Made by a program: the position numbers and the translations under genes
Part shown: one piece after another, positions 12,161 through 21,699 of the stretch
How the letters are laid out: each line of letters begins with the position of its first letter
Position numbering within the stretch: the stretch's first letter is position 1
The notes under the pieces: model-generated
What the model was told of the DNA's origin: nothing
Databases searched by the model: none
The model's input: only the letters and a program-made list of their open reading frames with translations
Source: Leptobrachium leishanense
Lineage: Eukaryota > Chordata > Amphibia > Anura > Megophryidae
Length of the DNA: 64,000 nt
Reading direction: 5' to 3'
Assembly (NCBI GenBank): GCA_009667805.1
Contig: CM019066.1
Span: 333,194,077 to 333,258,076 of the forward strand

Positions 12161-12957
12161 GAGCTCCAGCGGTGACCTCCTCCGCCGAGCAGGCTGCTAG
12201 GCCGGCCTCCAGGCTCAGGCGAGCCCCCGGCTTGGCTTGGGCCTACAGGCCCAGCCGAGCCGGGGACCTGTCTAAGCCTAGAGGCCGGCCGAGCAGCCAG
12301 CGACAGCCGGAGGACGGTCACCGCTGGAGCTCAGGACCGAAGTCCCAAAACATACTCCCTACTCCCCCTAAATCGGCCCTGAGCTCCAGCGGTGACCTCC
12401 TCCGGCCGAGCAGGCTGCTAGGCCGGCCTCCAGGCTCAGGCGAGCCCCCGGCTTGGCTTGGGCCTACAGGCCCAGCCGAGCCGGGGACTCGCCTAAGCCT
12501 AGAGGCCGGCCGAGCAGCCAGCGACAGCCGGAGGACGGTCACCGCTGGAGCTCCGGGCCGAAGTTCCCAAAACATACTCCCCTAAATCGGCCCTGAGCTC
12601 CAGCGGTGACCTCCTCCGGCCGAGCAGGCTGCTAGGCCGGCCTCCAGGCTCAGGCGAGCCCCCGGCTTGGCTTGGGCCTACAGGCCCAGCCGAGCCGGGG
12701 ACTCGCCTAAGCCTAGAGGCCGGCCGAGCAGCCAGCGACAGCCGGATGACGGTCACCGCTGGAGCTCAGGACCGAAGTTCCCAAAACATACTCCCCTAAA
12801 TCGGCCCTGAGCTCCAGCGGTGACCTCCTCCGGCCGAGCAGGCTGCTAGGCCGGCCTCCAGGCTCAGGCGAGCCCCCGGCTTGGCTTGGGCCTACAGGCC
12901 CAGCCGAGCCGGGGACTCGCCTAAGCCTGGAGGCCGGCCTAGCAGCCTGCGACAGCC
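12161..12957. repeat. Tandem array of about 214-bp palindromic units
   Basis: Units start with GAGCTCCAGCGGTGAC at 12161, 12381, 12595 and 12809 (spacing 220, 214, 214). Each unit is itself a large imperfect palindrome: it opens with that motif and closes with GTCACCGCTGGAGCTC, and its centre is CTTGGGCCTACAGGCCCAG. A short spacer (CCAAAACATACTCCCC) separates units. Degenerate relatives fill about 11945-14840. The array is very GC-rich against AT-rich surroundings. Reading frames across it are repeat by-products. Confidence 0.92.
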
Positions 12958-13033
12958 AGAGGACAGCCACCGATGGAGCTCCGGGCCAATGTAAGAGGAT
13001 GTTGCCTACACATACTCACCGACATCGGCCCTT

Positions 13034-13220
13034 AGCTCCTCCAGCGATGGCGGTCCCGCTTCCAGCGTCCTCTCTGTCTCCGTTGGTCGCCGGTATGACG
13101 TCACAAAAGCCTTTGACCCTGGGTCAAAATGCCGGGGTCAAAGGCTTTCGTTACATCATGCCGGCGACTAACGAAAGAGAGAGAGGACGCTGGAAGCGGA
13201 CCGCCATCGCTGGAGGAGCT
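13034..13220. repeat. Second class of about 190-bp palindrome (copy 1 of 3)
   Basis: The arms run from AGCTCCTCCAGCGATGGC inward to a centre with CCTTTGACCCTGGGTCAAA. Further copies sit at 13708-13887 and 14334-14498. Copies alternate with the CCAGCGGTGAC-type palindromes, so the region is a mixed higher-order arrangement of two palindrome types. No gene content. Confidence 0.88.
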
Positions 13221-13707
13221 AAGGGCCGATGTCGGTGAGTATGTGTAGGCAACATCCCCCTACATTGGCCCGGAGCTCCAGCGGTGGCTGTCGCAGGCAG
13301 CTCGGCCGGCCTCCAGGCCTGGAGGCCGGCCGAGCAGCCTGCGACAGCCGGAGGACAGTCACCGCTGGAGCTCAGGGCTAATGTAGGTGAGTATGTGCTC
13401 TCCACACCCACCCTGCTTGCTCGCCGGTATCCAAGCTTAGGCGAGCCCCCGGCTTGGCGTTGGCCTAGAGGCCCAGCCGAGCTGGGGACTCGCTTGAGCC
13501 TGGAGGACGCCCGAGCATGCAACTCGACGGCCTCCATGCTCAGGCAAGTCCCCGGCTCGACAGGTCCTCTAGGCCCAAGCCAAGCCGGGGGCTCACCTAA
13601 GCTTGGTAACCGGCCGAGCAAGCAGGGTGGGTGTGGAGAGCATATACTCACCTACATCGGCCTCGAGTCCTCCACCGGTCCACACATACTCACCGACATC
13701 GGCCCTT

Positions 13708-13887
13708 AGCTCCTCCAGCGATGGCGGTCCCGCTTCCAGCGTCCTCTCCTTCTCCGTTGGTCGCCGGTATGACGTCACGAAAGCCTTTGACCCCGGGTCA
13801 AAATGCCGGGGTCAAAGGCTTTCGTTACATCATGCCGGCGACCAACGAAGAGAGAGAGGAAGCGGGACCGCCATCGCTGGAGGAGCT
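13708..13887. repeat. Second-class palindrome (copy 2)
   Basis: Same arms as 13034-13220, with small indels in the right arm. It is bounded by the same CATACTCACCGACATCGG-type linker sequence. Confidence 0.85.
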
Positions 13888-14333
13888 AAGGGCCGATGTG
13901 TCGGTGAGTATGTGTAGGCAACATCCCCCTACATTGGCCCGGAGCTCCAGCGGTGGCTGTCGCAGGCAGCTCGGCCGGCCTCCAGGCTTAGGCGAGCCCC
14001 CGGCTCGGCTGGGCCTGTAGGCCCAAGCCAAGCCGGGGGCTCGCCTGAGCCTGGAGGCCGGCCGAGCAGCCTGCGACAGCCGGAGGACGGTCACCGCTGG
14101 AGCTCAGGGCCGAAGTTGCCAAAACATACTCCCTACATTGGCCCTGAGCTCCAGCGGTGACTTCCTCCGGCTGTCGCTGGCTGCTAGGCCGCCCTCCAGG
14201 CTCAGGCGAGCCCCCGGCTTGGGGGGCCTAGAGGCCGGCCGAGCAGCCAGCGACAGCCGGAGGACGGTCACCGCTGGAGCTCAGGCCAATGTAGGAGGAT
14301 GTTGCCTACACATACTCACCTACATCGGCCCTT

Positions 14334-14498
14334 AGCTCCTCCAGCGATGGCGGTCCCGCTTCCAGCGTCCTCTGTGTCTCTGTTGGTCGTCGGTATGACG
14401 TCACGAAAGCCTTTGACCCTGGGTCAAAGGCTTTTGTGATGTCATACCGGTGACCAACAGAGAGAGGACACTGGAAGCGGGACTGCCATCGCTGGAGG
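14334..14498. repeat. Second-class palindrome (copy 3, shortened centre)
   Basis: Same family; the centre is shortened, with only one GGGTCAAAGGC block instead of two, and the right arm lacks the final GAGCT. Confidence 0.8.
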
Positions 14499-14844
14499 GC
14501 GATGTAGGTGAGTATGTGCTCTCCACACCCACCCTGCTTGCTCGGCCGGTATCCAAGCTTAGGCGAGCCCCCGGCTTGGCCTGGGCTTAGAGGCCCAGCC
14601 GAGCCGGGGACTCACCTAAGCATGGAGGCCGGCCGAATTGCCTGCTCGGGCGTCCTCCAGGCTCAGGCGAGTCCACGGCTCGGCTGGGCCTCTAGGCCCC
14701 AGCCAAGCCGGGGGCTCGCCCAAGCTTGGATGCCGGCCGAGCTACTTGCTTGGCCGGCATCCAGGCTAAGGCGAGCCCCCGGCTTGGCCTGGGCCTAGAG
14801 GCCCAGCCGAGCTGGGGGCTCGCCTGAGCCTGGATGCCAGCCAT

Positions 14845-14899
14845 ACACACACACACTGTAACAACCATATATGTGTGTGTATATATATCCACATGGGGT

Positions 14900-14977
<78 letters not shown>

Positions 14978-14978
14978 G
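14845..14978. repeat. Compound TG/TA microsatellite
   Basis: Alternating runs of (TG)n and (TA)n separate the palindromic part of the Helitron from its minisatellite part. An inverted CACACA...TGTGTG arrangement suggests it too once formed a foldback. Confidence 0.9.
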
Positions 14979-14979
14979 G

Positions 14980-15194
14980 ACTGCGCATGCGCGCAGCCCA
15001 CGGGGGTGCTGTGGCGGTTGGATGCGCGCAGCGCCGGTGTGCGCGCGCGCCACCCGTCGCAGCACGCCCAAAGCGTCCTACGGAGGTTTGCTGCGCCGCG
15101 CGCATCCAACCTCCGTTGGACGCTTTGGGCGTGCTGCGGCAGGTGGCGCGCGCATCCAACCGCAACAGCCTGTTACGGAGGTTGCCACGCGCCG
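14980..15194. repeat. GC-rich palindromic linker within the Helitron
   Basis: Inverted arms containing CACGCCCAAAGCGTCC (about 15062) and GGACGCTTTGGGCGTG (about 15118) make another foldback. It is continuous with the surrounding repeats and shows no coding signal. Confidence 0.7.
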
Positions 15195-16250
15195 AGCCGA
15201 GCCGCCTGAGCGCAGAGCCCAGCGCCCGAGCCCAGCGCCTGAGCGCAGAGGCCCAGCGCCCGAGCCCAGCGCCTGAGCGCAGAGCCCAGCGCCTGAGCCC
15301 AGCGCCTGAGCGCAGAGCCAGCGCCTGAGCGCAGAGCCCAGCGCCTGAGCCCAGCGCCTGAGCCCAGCGCCCAGCGCCTGAGCCCAGCACCTGAGCCTAG
15401 CACCTGAGCGCAGAGCCTAGCGCCTGAGCGCCTGAGCCCAGCGCCTGAGCCCAGCGCCTGAGCCCAGCGCCTGAGCGCAGAGCCCAGCGCCTGAGCGCAG
15501 AGCCCAGCGCCTGAGCCCAGCGCCTGAGCGCAGAGCCCAGCGCCTGAGCCCAGCGCCTGAGCCCAGCGCCCAGCACCTGAGCGCAGAGCCCAGCGCCTGA
15601 GCGCAGAGCCCAGCACCTGAGCCCAGCGCCTGAGCCCAGCGCCTGAGCGCAGAGCCCAGCGCCTGAGCCCAGCGCCTGAGCGCTGAGCCCAGCGCCTGAG
15701 CGCTGAGCCCAGCGCCTGAGCCCAGCGCCCAGCACCTGAGCGCAGAGCCCAGCGCCTGAGCCCAGCGCCTGAGCGCAGAGCCCAGCGCCTGAGCCCAGCG
15801 CCTGAGCCCAGCGCCTGAGTGCAGAGCCCAGCGCCTGAGCCCAGCGCCTGAGCGCTGAGCCCAGCGCCTGAGCGCTGAGCCCAGCGCCTGAGCGCAGAGC
15901 CCAGCGCCTGAGCCCAGCGCCTGAGCGCAGAGCCCAGCGCCTGAGCCCAGCGCCTGAGCGCAGAGCCCAGCGCCTGAGCCCAGCGCCTGAGCGCAGAGCC
16001 CAGCGCCTGAGCCCAGCGCCTGAGCGCAGAGCCCAGCGCCTGAGCGCAGAGCCCAGCGCCTGAGCCCAGAGCCCAGCGCCTGAGCGCAGAGCCCAGCTCC
16101 TGAGCCCAGCGCCTGAGCGCAGAGTCCAGCGCCTGAGCCCAGAGCCCAGCGCCTGAGCACAGAGCCCAGCGCCTGAGCGCAGAGCCCAGCGCAGAGCCCA
16201 GCGCCTGAGCGCAGAGCCCAGCGCAGCGCCCAGCGCCTGAGCCCAGTACC
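15195..16250. repeat. 13/20-bp GC-rich minisatellite
   Basis: About 1 kb of GAGCCCAGCGCCT (13 bp) mixed with GAGCGCAGAGCCCAGCGCCT (20 bp) in irregular order. The repeat gives open frames on the minus strand encoding ALRRWAQ/ALGSG-type low-complexity peptide; I regard these as artefacts of the repeat. Confidence 0.95.
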
Positions 16251-16299
16251 TGAACACAGCCCAGCGCCGAGTGCAGAGCACAGAGCAGAGCACCAAGCA

Positions 16300-18180
16300 G
16301 AGCACAATAGATGGCACAGAGCAGAGCACAACCCATTAAAGGCACAGAGCCGAGCACAATAAACGCCACAGAGCCGAGCACAATAAACGCCACAGAGCCG
16401 AGCAAAATAAACGCCACAGAGCCGAGCACAATAAACGCCACAGAGCCGAGCAAAATAAACGCCACAGAGCCGAGCACAATAAACGCCACAGAGCCGAGCA
16501 CAATAAACGCCACAGAGCCAAGCACAGCACAATAAACGCCACAGAGCCAAGCAAAGCACAATAAACGGCACAAAGCACAGCACATAAACGGCGCCGAGCA
16601 CAGAACGCACAACACAATAAACGGCGCAGAGCACAATAAAAAGCAGAGCACAATATACGGCACGGAGCAGAGCACAGAGCCGATGTGCAGAGCCCAGCAC
16701 AGAGCCGAGCAAAACAGAATAAACGCCACAGAGCCAAGCACAATAAACTCACAGAGCCGAGCACAGTACAATAGACGGCACAGAGCCGAGCACAACAGAA
16801 TAAACGCCACAGAGCCAAGCACAATAAACGCCACAGAGCCAAGCACAATAAACGCCACAGAGCCGAGCACAATAAACGCCACAGAGCACAGCACAATAAA
16901 CGCCACAGAGCCAAGCACAGCACAATAGACGCCACAGAGCCAAGCACAATAAACGGCACAGCGCCGAGCACAGCACAATATACGGCACAGAGCACAGCAC
17001 AATAAACGGCACAGCCAATCACAGCACAATAAACGGCGCCAAGCACAGAACCAAGCACAACACAATAAACGGCGCAGAGCACAATTAAAAGCAGAGCACA
17101 ATATACGGCACGGAGCAGAGCACAGAGCCGATGTGCAGAGCCCAGCACAGAGCCGAGCAAAACAGAATAAACGCCACAGAGCCAAGCACAATAAACGCCA
17201 CAGAGCCAAGCACAATAAACGCCACAGAGCCGAGCACAATAAACGCCACAGAGCCGAGCACAATAAACGCCACAGAGCCGAGCACAATAAACGCCACAGA
17301 GCCGAGCACATAAACGCCACAGAGCCGAGCACAATAAACGCCACAGAGCCGAGCACAATAAACGCCACAGAGCCGAGCACAATAAACGCCACAGAGCCGA
17401 GCACAAAAAAACGCCACAGAGCCAAGCAAAGCACAATAAACGGCACAAAGCACAACACAATAAACGGTGCAGAGCACAATAAAAAGCAGAGCATAATATA
17501 CGGCACGGAGCAGAGCACAGAGCCGATGTGCAGAGCCCAGCACAGAGCCGAGCAAAACAGAATAAACGCCACAGAGCCAAGCACAATAAACTCCACAGAG
17601 CCGAGCACAGTACAATAGACGGCACAGAGCCGAGCACAACAGAATAAACGCCACAGAGCCAAGCACAATAAACGCCTTACAGAGTCGAGCACAATAAACA
17701 CCACAGAGCCGAGCACAATAAACGCCACAGAGCCGAGCACAATAAACGCCACAGAGCACAGCACAATAAACGCCACAGAGCCAAGCACAGCACAATAGAC
17801 GCCACAGAGCAAGCACAATAAACGGCACAGCGCCGAGCACAGCACAATATACGGCACAGAGCACAGCACAATAAACGGCACAGCCAATCACAGCACAATA
17901 AACGGCGCCAAGCACAGAACCAAGCACAACACAATAAACGGCGCAGAGCACAATAAAAAGCAGAGCACAATATACGGCACGGAGCAGAGCACAGAGCCGA
18001 TGTGCAGAGCCCAGCACAGAGCTGAGCAAAACAGAATAAACGCCACAGAGCCAAGCACAATAAACTCCACAGAGCCGAGCACAGTACAATAGACGGCACA
18101 GAGCCGAGCACAACAGAATAAACGGCACAGAGCCGAGCACAGAGCCAAACACAGCACAATAAATGGCACCGAACCAAGCA
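16300..18180. repeat. 24-bp minisatellite with higher-order structure
   Basis: The unit is ACAGAGCCGAGCACAATAAA plus CGCC (24 bp), with variants. A distinctive segment containing CACGGAGCAGAGCACAGAGC recurs at 16661, 17109, 17504 and 17978 (spacing 448, 395, 474), showing amplification of longer blocks after the basic repeat formed. Because 24 is a multiple of three, long open frames persist on the minus strand. Confidence 0.95.
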
Positions 18181-18204
18181 CAACGCACCACACTTATCAA
18201 TAGA

Positions 18205-18232
18205 CTGCCCTCTGGGCAGGCTTTACACCTAG
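18205..18232 (+). other. Helitron 3' terminal hairpin and CTAG end
   Basis: CTGCCC (18205-18210), loop TCT, GGGCAG (18214-18219), then GCTTTACAC and the terminal CTAG. A short hairpin about 10 nt before a CTRR end is the standard Helitron 3' signal. The next host bases are TCACTAATAAAAAT. Confidence 0.92.
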
Positions 18233-20065
18233 TCACTAATAAAAATATTAAAGAGAATGGGTCCAAGTACTGACCCCTGAGGTACCTCACTGGTAACAAG
18301 ACCTTGCGCCGAATAAACTCCATTTACCACAACCCTCTGTTGCCTGTCACTCAGCCACTGGCTAATCCATTCAACAATATTGGAATCCAAGCTCAAAGAT
18401 TGCAATTTATTGATAAGCCTTCTATGCGGAACAGTATCAAAAGCCTTACTGAAATCTAAATAAGCAATGTCTACTGCACCACCTGTGTCTATTATTTTTG
18501 TTACCCAATCAAAAAAATCAATAAGATTAGTTTGGCATGATCTCCCTGAGGTAAACCCATGTTGTTTCTGATCCTGTAATCTATGTGTTTTTAGATGTTC
18601 AACAATCCTTTCCTTTAACATGGTTTCCATTAATTTCTCTACTACTGACGTAAGACTAACTGGCCTATAGTTCCCCGATTCCTCCCTATTACCCTTCTTG
18701 TAAATGGGCACAACCTTTGCTAATTTCCAGTCTTCTGGGACGACTCCCGTTAGCAAGGATTGGTTAAATAAATCTGTTAACGGCTTTGCTATTACATCAC
18801 TGAGCTCTTTTAATAACTTAGGGTGGATCCCATCAGGCCCCATTGACTTATTTGTCTTTACTTTAGACAGCTGCCGTAGAACCTCCTCCTCTGTAAACTG
18901 ATATGTAAATGTCTCGTTAGTGTTTCCTCCCTAACTGAGGTCCCTTTCCTTCCTTTTATTCTGCAAAGACTGAACAAAAATATTCATTGAGGCAGTCAGC
19001 GAGACTTTTATCTTCTTCTACATACCTTCCTTTCTTTGTTTTTAATCTAACTAATCCTTGTTTTACTTTTCTTTTCTCGTTTATGTATCTAAAAAATGTT
19101 TTGTCCCCCATTTTTACTGTTTTCTCTTCTGCGTGTGCTTTGGAAGCTCTTATAAATTGCTTTGCCTCTTTCTGCCTAATCTTATAGGTTTGCCTATCTT
19201 CTTCACTCTGAGTTTTTTTATAATTATTGAATGCTGTCTTTTTGTTCTTCACTATTTTGGCCACTTCTGCAGAGTACCACAGTGGTTTCTTCCCTCTTTT
19301 GTTTTTGCTAACAAGCCGAATGCAAATGCCTGTGGCCTTCAATAATGCTTCCTTTAAATAATCCCATTTCTCCTGGACTCCCTTTAAACTCCTCCAGTCT
19401 GATAATAACTCCTTCACACAAAATCTCATTTTAGAAAAATCTGTTTTTTTGAAGTCTAAAACTTTTGTTTTTGTGTGGTGCGACTCCATCCCTGTTCTTA
19501 TATTAAACCATACTGACTGGTGATCACTAGATCCCAAATTTTCACCTACAACAACGTCCGATACCAAACCTCCATTTGTGAGTATTAAATCCAATATGGC
19601 CTCTTTACGGGTCGGCTCCTCAACTACTTGTGTTAGAGATAATCCCAGTAGTGAGTTTAGAATATTTGTACTCCTGGTGCACCCAGCTATTTTGGTTTTC
19701 CAGTTCACACCAGGAAGATTAAAGTCCCCCATGATAATAACTTCCCCCTTCATTGCCATTTTGGCTATTTCCTCAAACAGCAGATTATCTAGCTCTTCTA
19801 CTTGTCCAGGGGGTCTATAGATCACACCTACACGAGCTACTGTATGATTGCCAAATGTTAGCGTAACCCAAACTGACTCTATGTTCACCTCGCTCACTTT
19901 TATTTGGTTAGTTTTTATGTTGTTTTTCACATACAGGGCCACTCCTCCTCCTTTCCTACCTTCTCTGTCTTTCTATATAAAGAGTACCCCGGTATTGTTA
20001 TGTCCCAGTTATTTTTCTCACTGAACCATGTCTCAGTAACCGCCACTAAATCTACTTTTTCAGCT
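18233..20065 (-). pseudogene. CR1 endonuclease and N-terminal RT half
   Basis: From 20065 leftward on the minus strand the frame reads EKVDLVAVTETW (EN motif) and then shifts by a one-base deletion near 19965. It continues as a 328-codon frame (19942-18956) with VIYRPPG, MGDFNLPG and SDHQSVWFNI, all apurinic-endonuclease landmarks. After another break near 18950 comes RT: MGPDGIHPKLLKEL, NYRPVSLTSV, LDFSKAFDTVPH and [18 protein letters not shown], where the Helitron cuts in. The catalytic FADD motif lies beyond it, at 11712-11723. The order and motifs are diagnostic of the CR1 clade. It is inactive: 5'-truncated, frameshifted and split. Confidence 0.92.
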
Positions 20066-20938
20066 GCTCTCTCGTTCGCTGCACTTCAGGGAATCAAATT
20101 TCCCGACCCTGCGGTGAATCGAGCATTCACCACAGGGTCCCTGTTGTGCAGGGAGCAGCCCCGAAAATCTGCCGCAGAACCGTCGTACACCTGCCAAAAA
20201 AAAAGCCAAAAATCCGCTGAAAAAACACATCAGATGTGATCGATGAGTATCGGATCGCTCGAACTGCCGCAAAAAACACGCCGAACACGTCTGGAAAAAG
20301 CATACGAACCACCAAGCACAGTGCAGACCAGCTGCCGGAAAAGTCGACAAGCTGACAAACGGGGTAAAAAAACCAAAAAACAAAACTATTGAAAGTGTCG
20401 AAATTGAAATGCTGTTTGCAAAACAATTACTGTTCGAAAATGTCTGGAATTAACATATAAGGTCCTATGAATGATAATAAAAAGGTCTGTTAACAGAAAA
20501 AATAAAAAAAAAGCTACTGTAAAAAAAAGACGCTACTTAAAAAAATGTAAAAAAAATGCCTAAAAGATCCTAAAAAATTCAATAAATAGGCTTTTTACTG
20601 AAGATTAAAATAATAAACTGTTTATTAGATATTGAGTAAAAACTGGAGTATTTGTAACATTGAAACCTGAGGGGTTTGCCTGAACAAACCTGTCGAATGA
20701 AAACACTGAACATATGGGCAGTTCGACAACTTTTCACTGCCATTCGGTGTTCTGTAAGTAGATTAACCATTGCTTCTCTATGGGGATTGTACTGCGTCCG
20801 AACAGGCATCGTATTTGCAGGCAATTCGCCAAAATTTCTTGAACTGCCTGCTCTCTGAATAGCCGAATGGCCCCGAAATGGCACCTTACAGGGAAATTCA
20901 CTGTTCGGGGCCAGATCAGCTCTTTGTGAATATCCCTG

Positions 20939-21470
20939 TATATGAAAACTTGCATTCTACGCAAAATTGCCTCACCCTTTCCCATCAACGGCCTTGAAGC
21001 CACGGGGTGGCATTATTTGCCCCAAGGACTTCAATGGGTCTCCAATGACCCCACCCACAAGCAAGTGGGCGCCGAATGCCATTCGCTGCTACAGGATGGC
21101 CTGGTTCATGCCGTCTCCCAGCAGCCAGTGACGTGCAACGTGCGTCTGCTGCGTGGGCGGGTCGAAGGAGGGGCCTGCCGCAGCAGCCAGCTAGCTGGGC
21201 ATACTAGTACCACTACCTGCCCGGCGTGAAAGTGTTAATGTAAGGCCCCGGCTTGAAGGAATCTTTCGACAGCTGCCTAGTTGTAGTGCGGACTGTGTGT
21301 GTATATGCACTGCCGGGCCGAGTAAAAAGTCACCACCACCTGGATTTAACTAAGCAAATAGGTTTTAGCTAATATCACGTAATTTCTCAGAAAAAGAAAG
21401 TAACGAGTGTCATGGAGCTGATGTAATGTCGGTGACATTTTGGTGCTCTCTGAATAACCCTGACTATTTC
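20939..21470. other. Unassigned, with Tc1-like and MITE-end fragments
   Basis: 21331-21370 contains GGATTTAACTAAGCAAATAG, which I recognise as Tc1-element 5' sequence. 21425-21462 ends with GCTCTCTGAATAACCCTG, a right end of the GGGTTATTC MITE group. The remainder (20940-21300) has no recognisable content. Confidence 0.45.
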
Positions 21471-21475
21471 CACAC

Positions 21476-21650
21476 ATGGACTGGCCACCACACAGTCCAG
21501 ACCTTAACCCCATTGAGAATCTTTGGGATAATGTGATGGAGAAGACTTTACTCAGCGCTGCAACTCTCACATCATCAATACAAGATCTTGGCGAGAAATT
21601 AATGCGACTCTGGACGGAAATAAATGCTGTGACATTGCGTGAGCTTATTT
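21476..21650 (+). pseudogene. Tc1/mariner transposase remnant
   Basis: The frame opens with MDWPPHSPDLNPIENLWDN, the hallmark of the DD34E catalytic core around the last acidic residues in Tc1-like transposases. It continues for about 50 residues that fit the C-terminal helix (LGEKLMRLWTEIN). Everything upstream of this motif is missing, so it is a fragment. Downstream it abuts an inverted SINE-tail sequence at 21654. A possible 5' piece of the same element lies at 21331-21370. Confidence 0.85.
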
Positions 21651-21653
21651 TAC

Positions 21654-21690
21654 CAGGAAGGATACATTGAGATTTCTCTCCTTTTCAGTC
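21654..21690 (-). repeat. SINE-tail fragment
   Basis: ACCAGGAAGGATACATTGAG followed by ATTTCTCTCC is the inverted complement of the tail at 60101-60130 and of the 33-bp array unit at 1-475. No SINE head is visible nearby. Confidence 0.75.
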
Positions 21691-21699
21691 TGTATTATT

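Larger units (their letters stand above)
11758..18232 (+). mobile_element. Non-autonomous Helitron packed with satellite arrays
   Basis: The element starts with TCTATACTATAAAAGAG and ends with CTAG, preceded by the hairpin CTGCCC-TCT-GGGCAG nine bases before CTAG. It sits between A and T of the host with no target duplication, as Helitrons do. The host CR1 reads straight through once the insert is removed: ISD joins IAEG in frame, so both ends are certain to the base or nearly so. At 6,475 bp it is large for a non-autonomous Helitron. I find no Rep or helicase motif. The interior is nearly all tandem or palindromic repeat: a 5' region with its own inverted repeats (11779-11832), palindromic units to about 14840, TG/TA repeat, then two minisatellites. 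Confidence 0.93.
10833..20085 (-). mobile_element. CR1 LINE, 5'-truncated and split by a Helitron
   Basis: On the minus strand the element begins inside the endonuclease domain near 20085, runs through EN and RT, and ends at 10833 with the CR1-type 3' end ATGTTTCTATG. The 3' region contains GGGCAGACTAGATGGGCC, familiar from tetrapod CR1 elements. A 6,475-bp Helitron at 11758-18232 interrupts RT. Removing it leaves a CR1 of about 2.8 kb with only a few frameshifts, so it is fairly young. The exact 5' truncation point is approximate. Confidence 0.9.
10795..20938. mobile_element. MITE (GGGTTATTC family) hosting CR1 and Helitron
   Basis: The left end GGGGTTATTCAGAGAG at 10795 and the right end at 20938 (TGTGAATATCCCTG) are both flanked by TATA. 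The left 38 bp correspond to the left end of the complete copy at 43023, and the sequence after about 20085 continues the same alignment (shared CACCACAGGGTCCCTG). The intervening 9.2 kb is a CR1 LINE carrying a Helitron. Without the inserts the element would be about 0.9 kb. Confidence 0.7.

Noticed and set aside
12172..14094. Several 80-140-codon proline/arginine-rich frames in the GC-rich region
   Set aside because: The same peptide recurs in each palindromic unit on both strands, a by-product of the repeat and its GC content.
15173..17887. 904-codon minus-strand frame as a protein-coding gene
   Set aside because: It lies wholly in minisatellite DNA inside a Helitron, has low-complexity composition and overlaps other equally long frames in different registers. 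It is kept only as a low-interest finding.
10795..21462. Alternative right end of the outer MITE at 21462
   Set aside because: The 21425-21462 sequence also pairs with the left end, but 20938 gives a matching TATA flank and collinear alignment with the 43023 copy, so it is preferred. The 21462 end probably belongs to another, fragmentary element.
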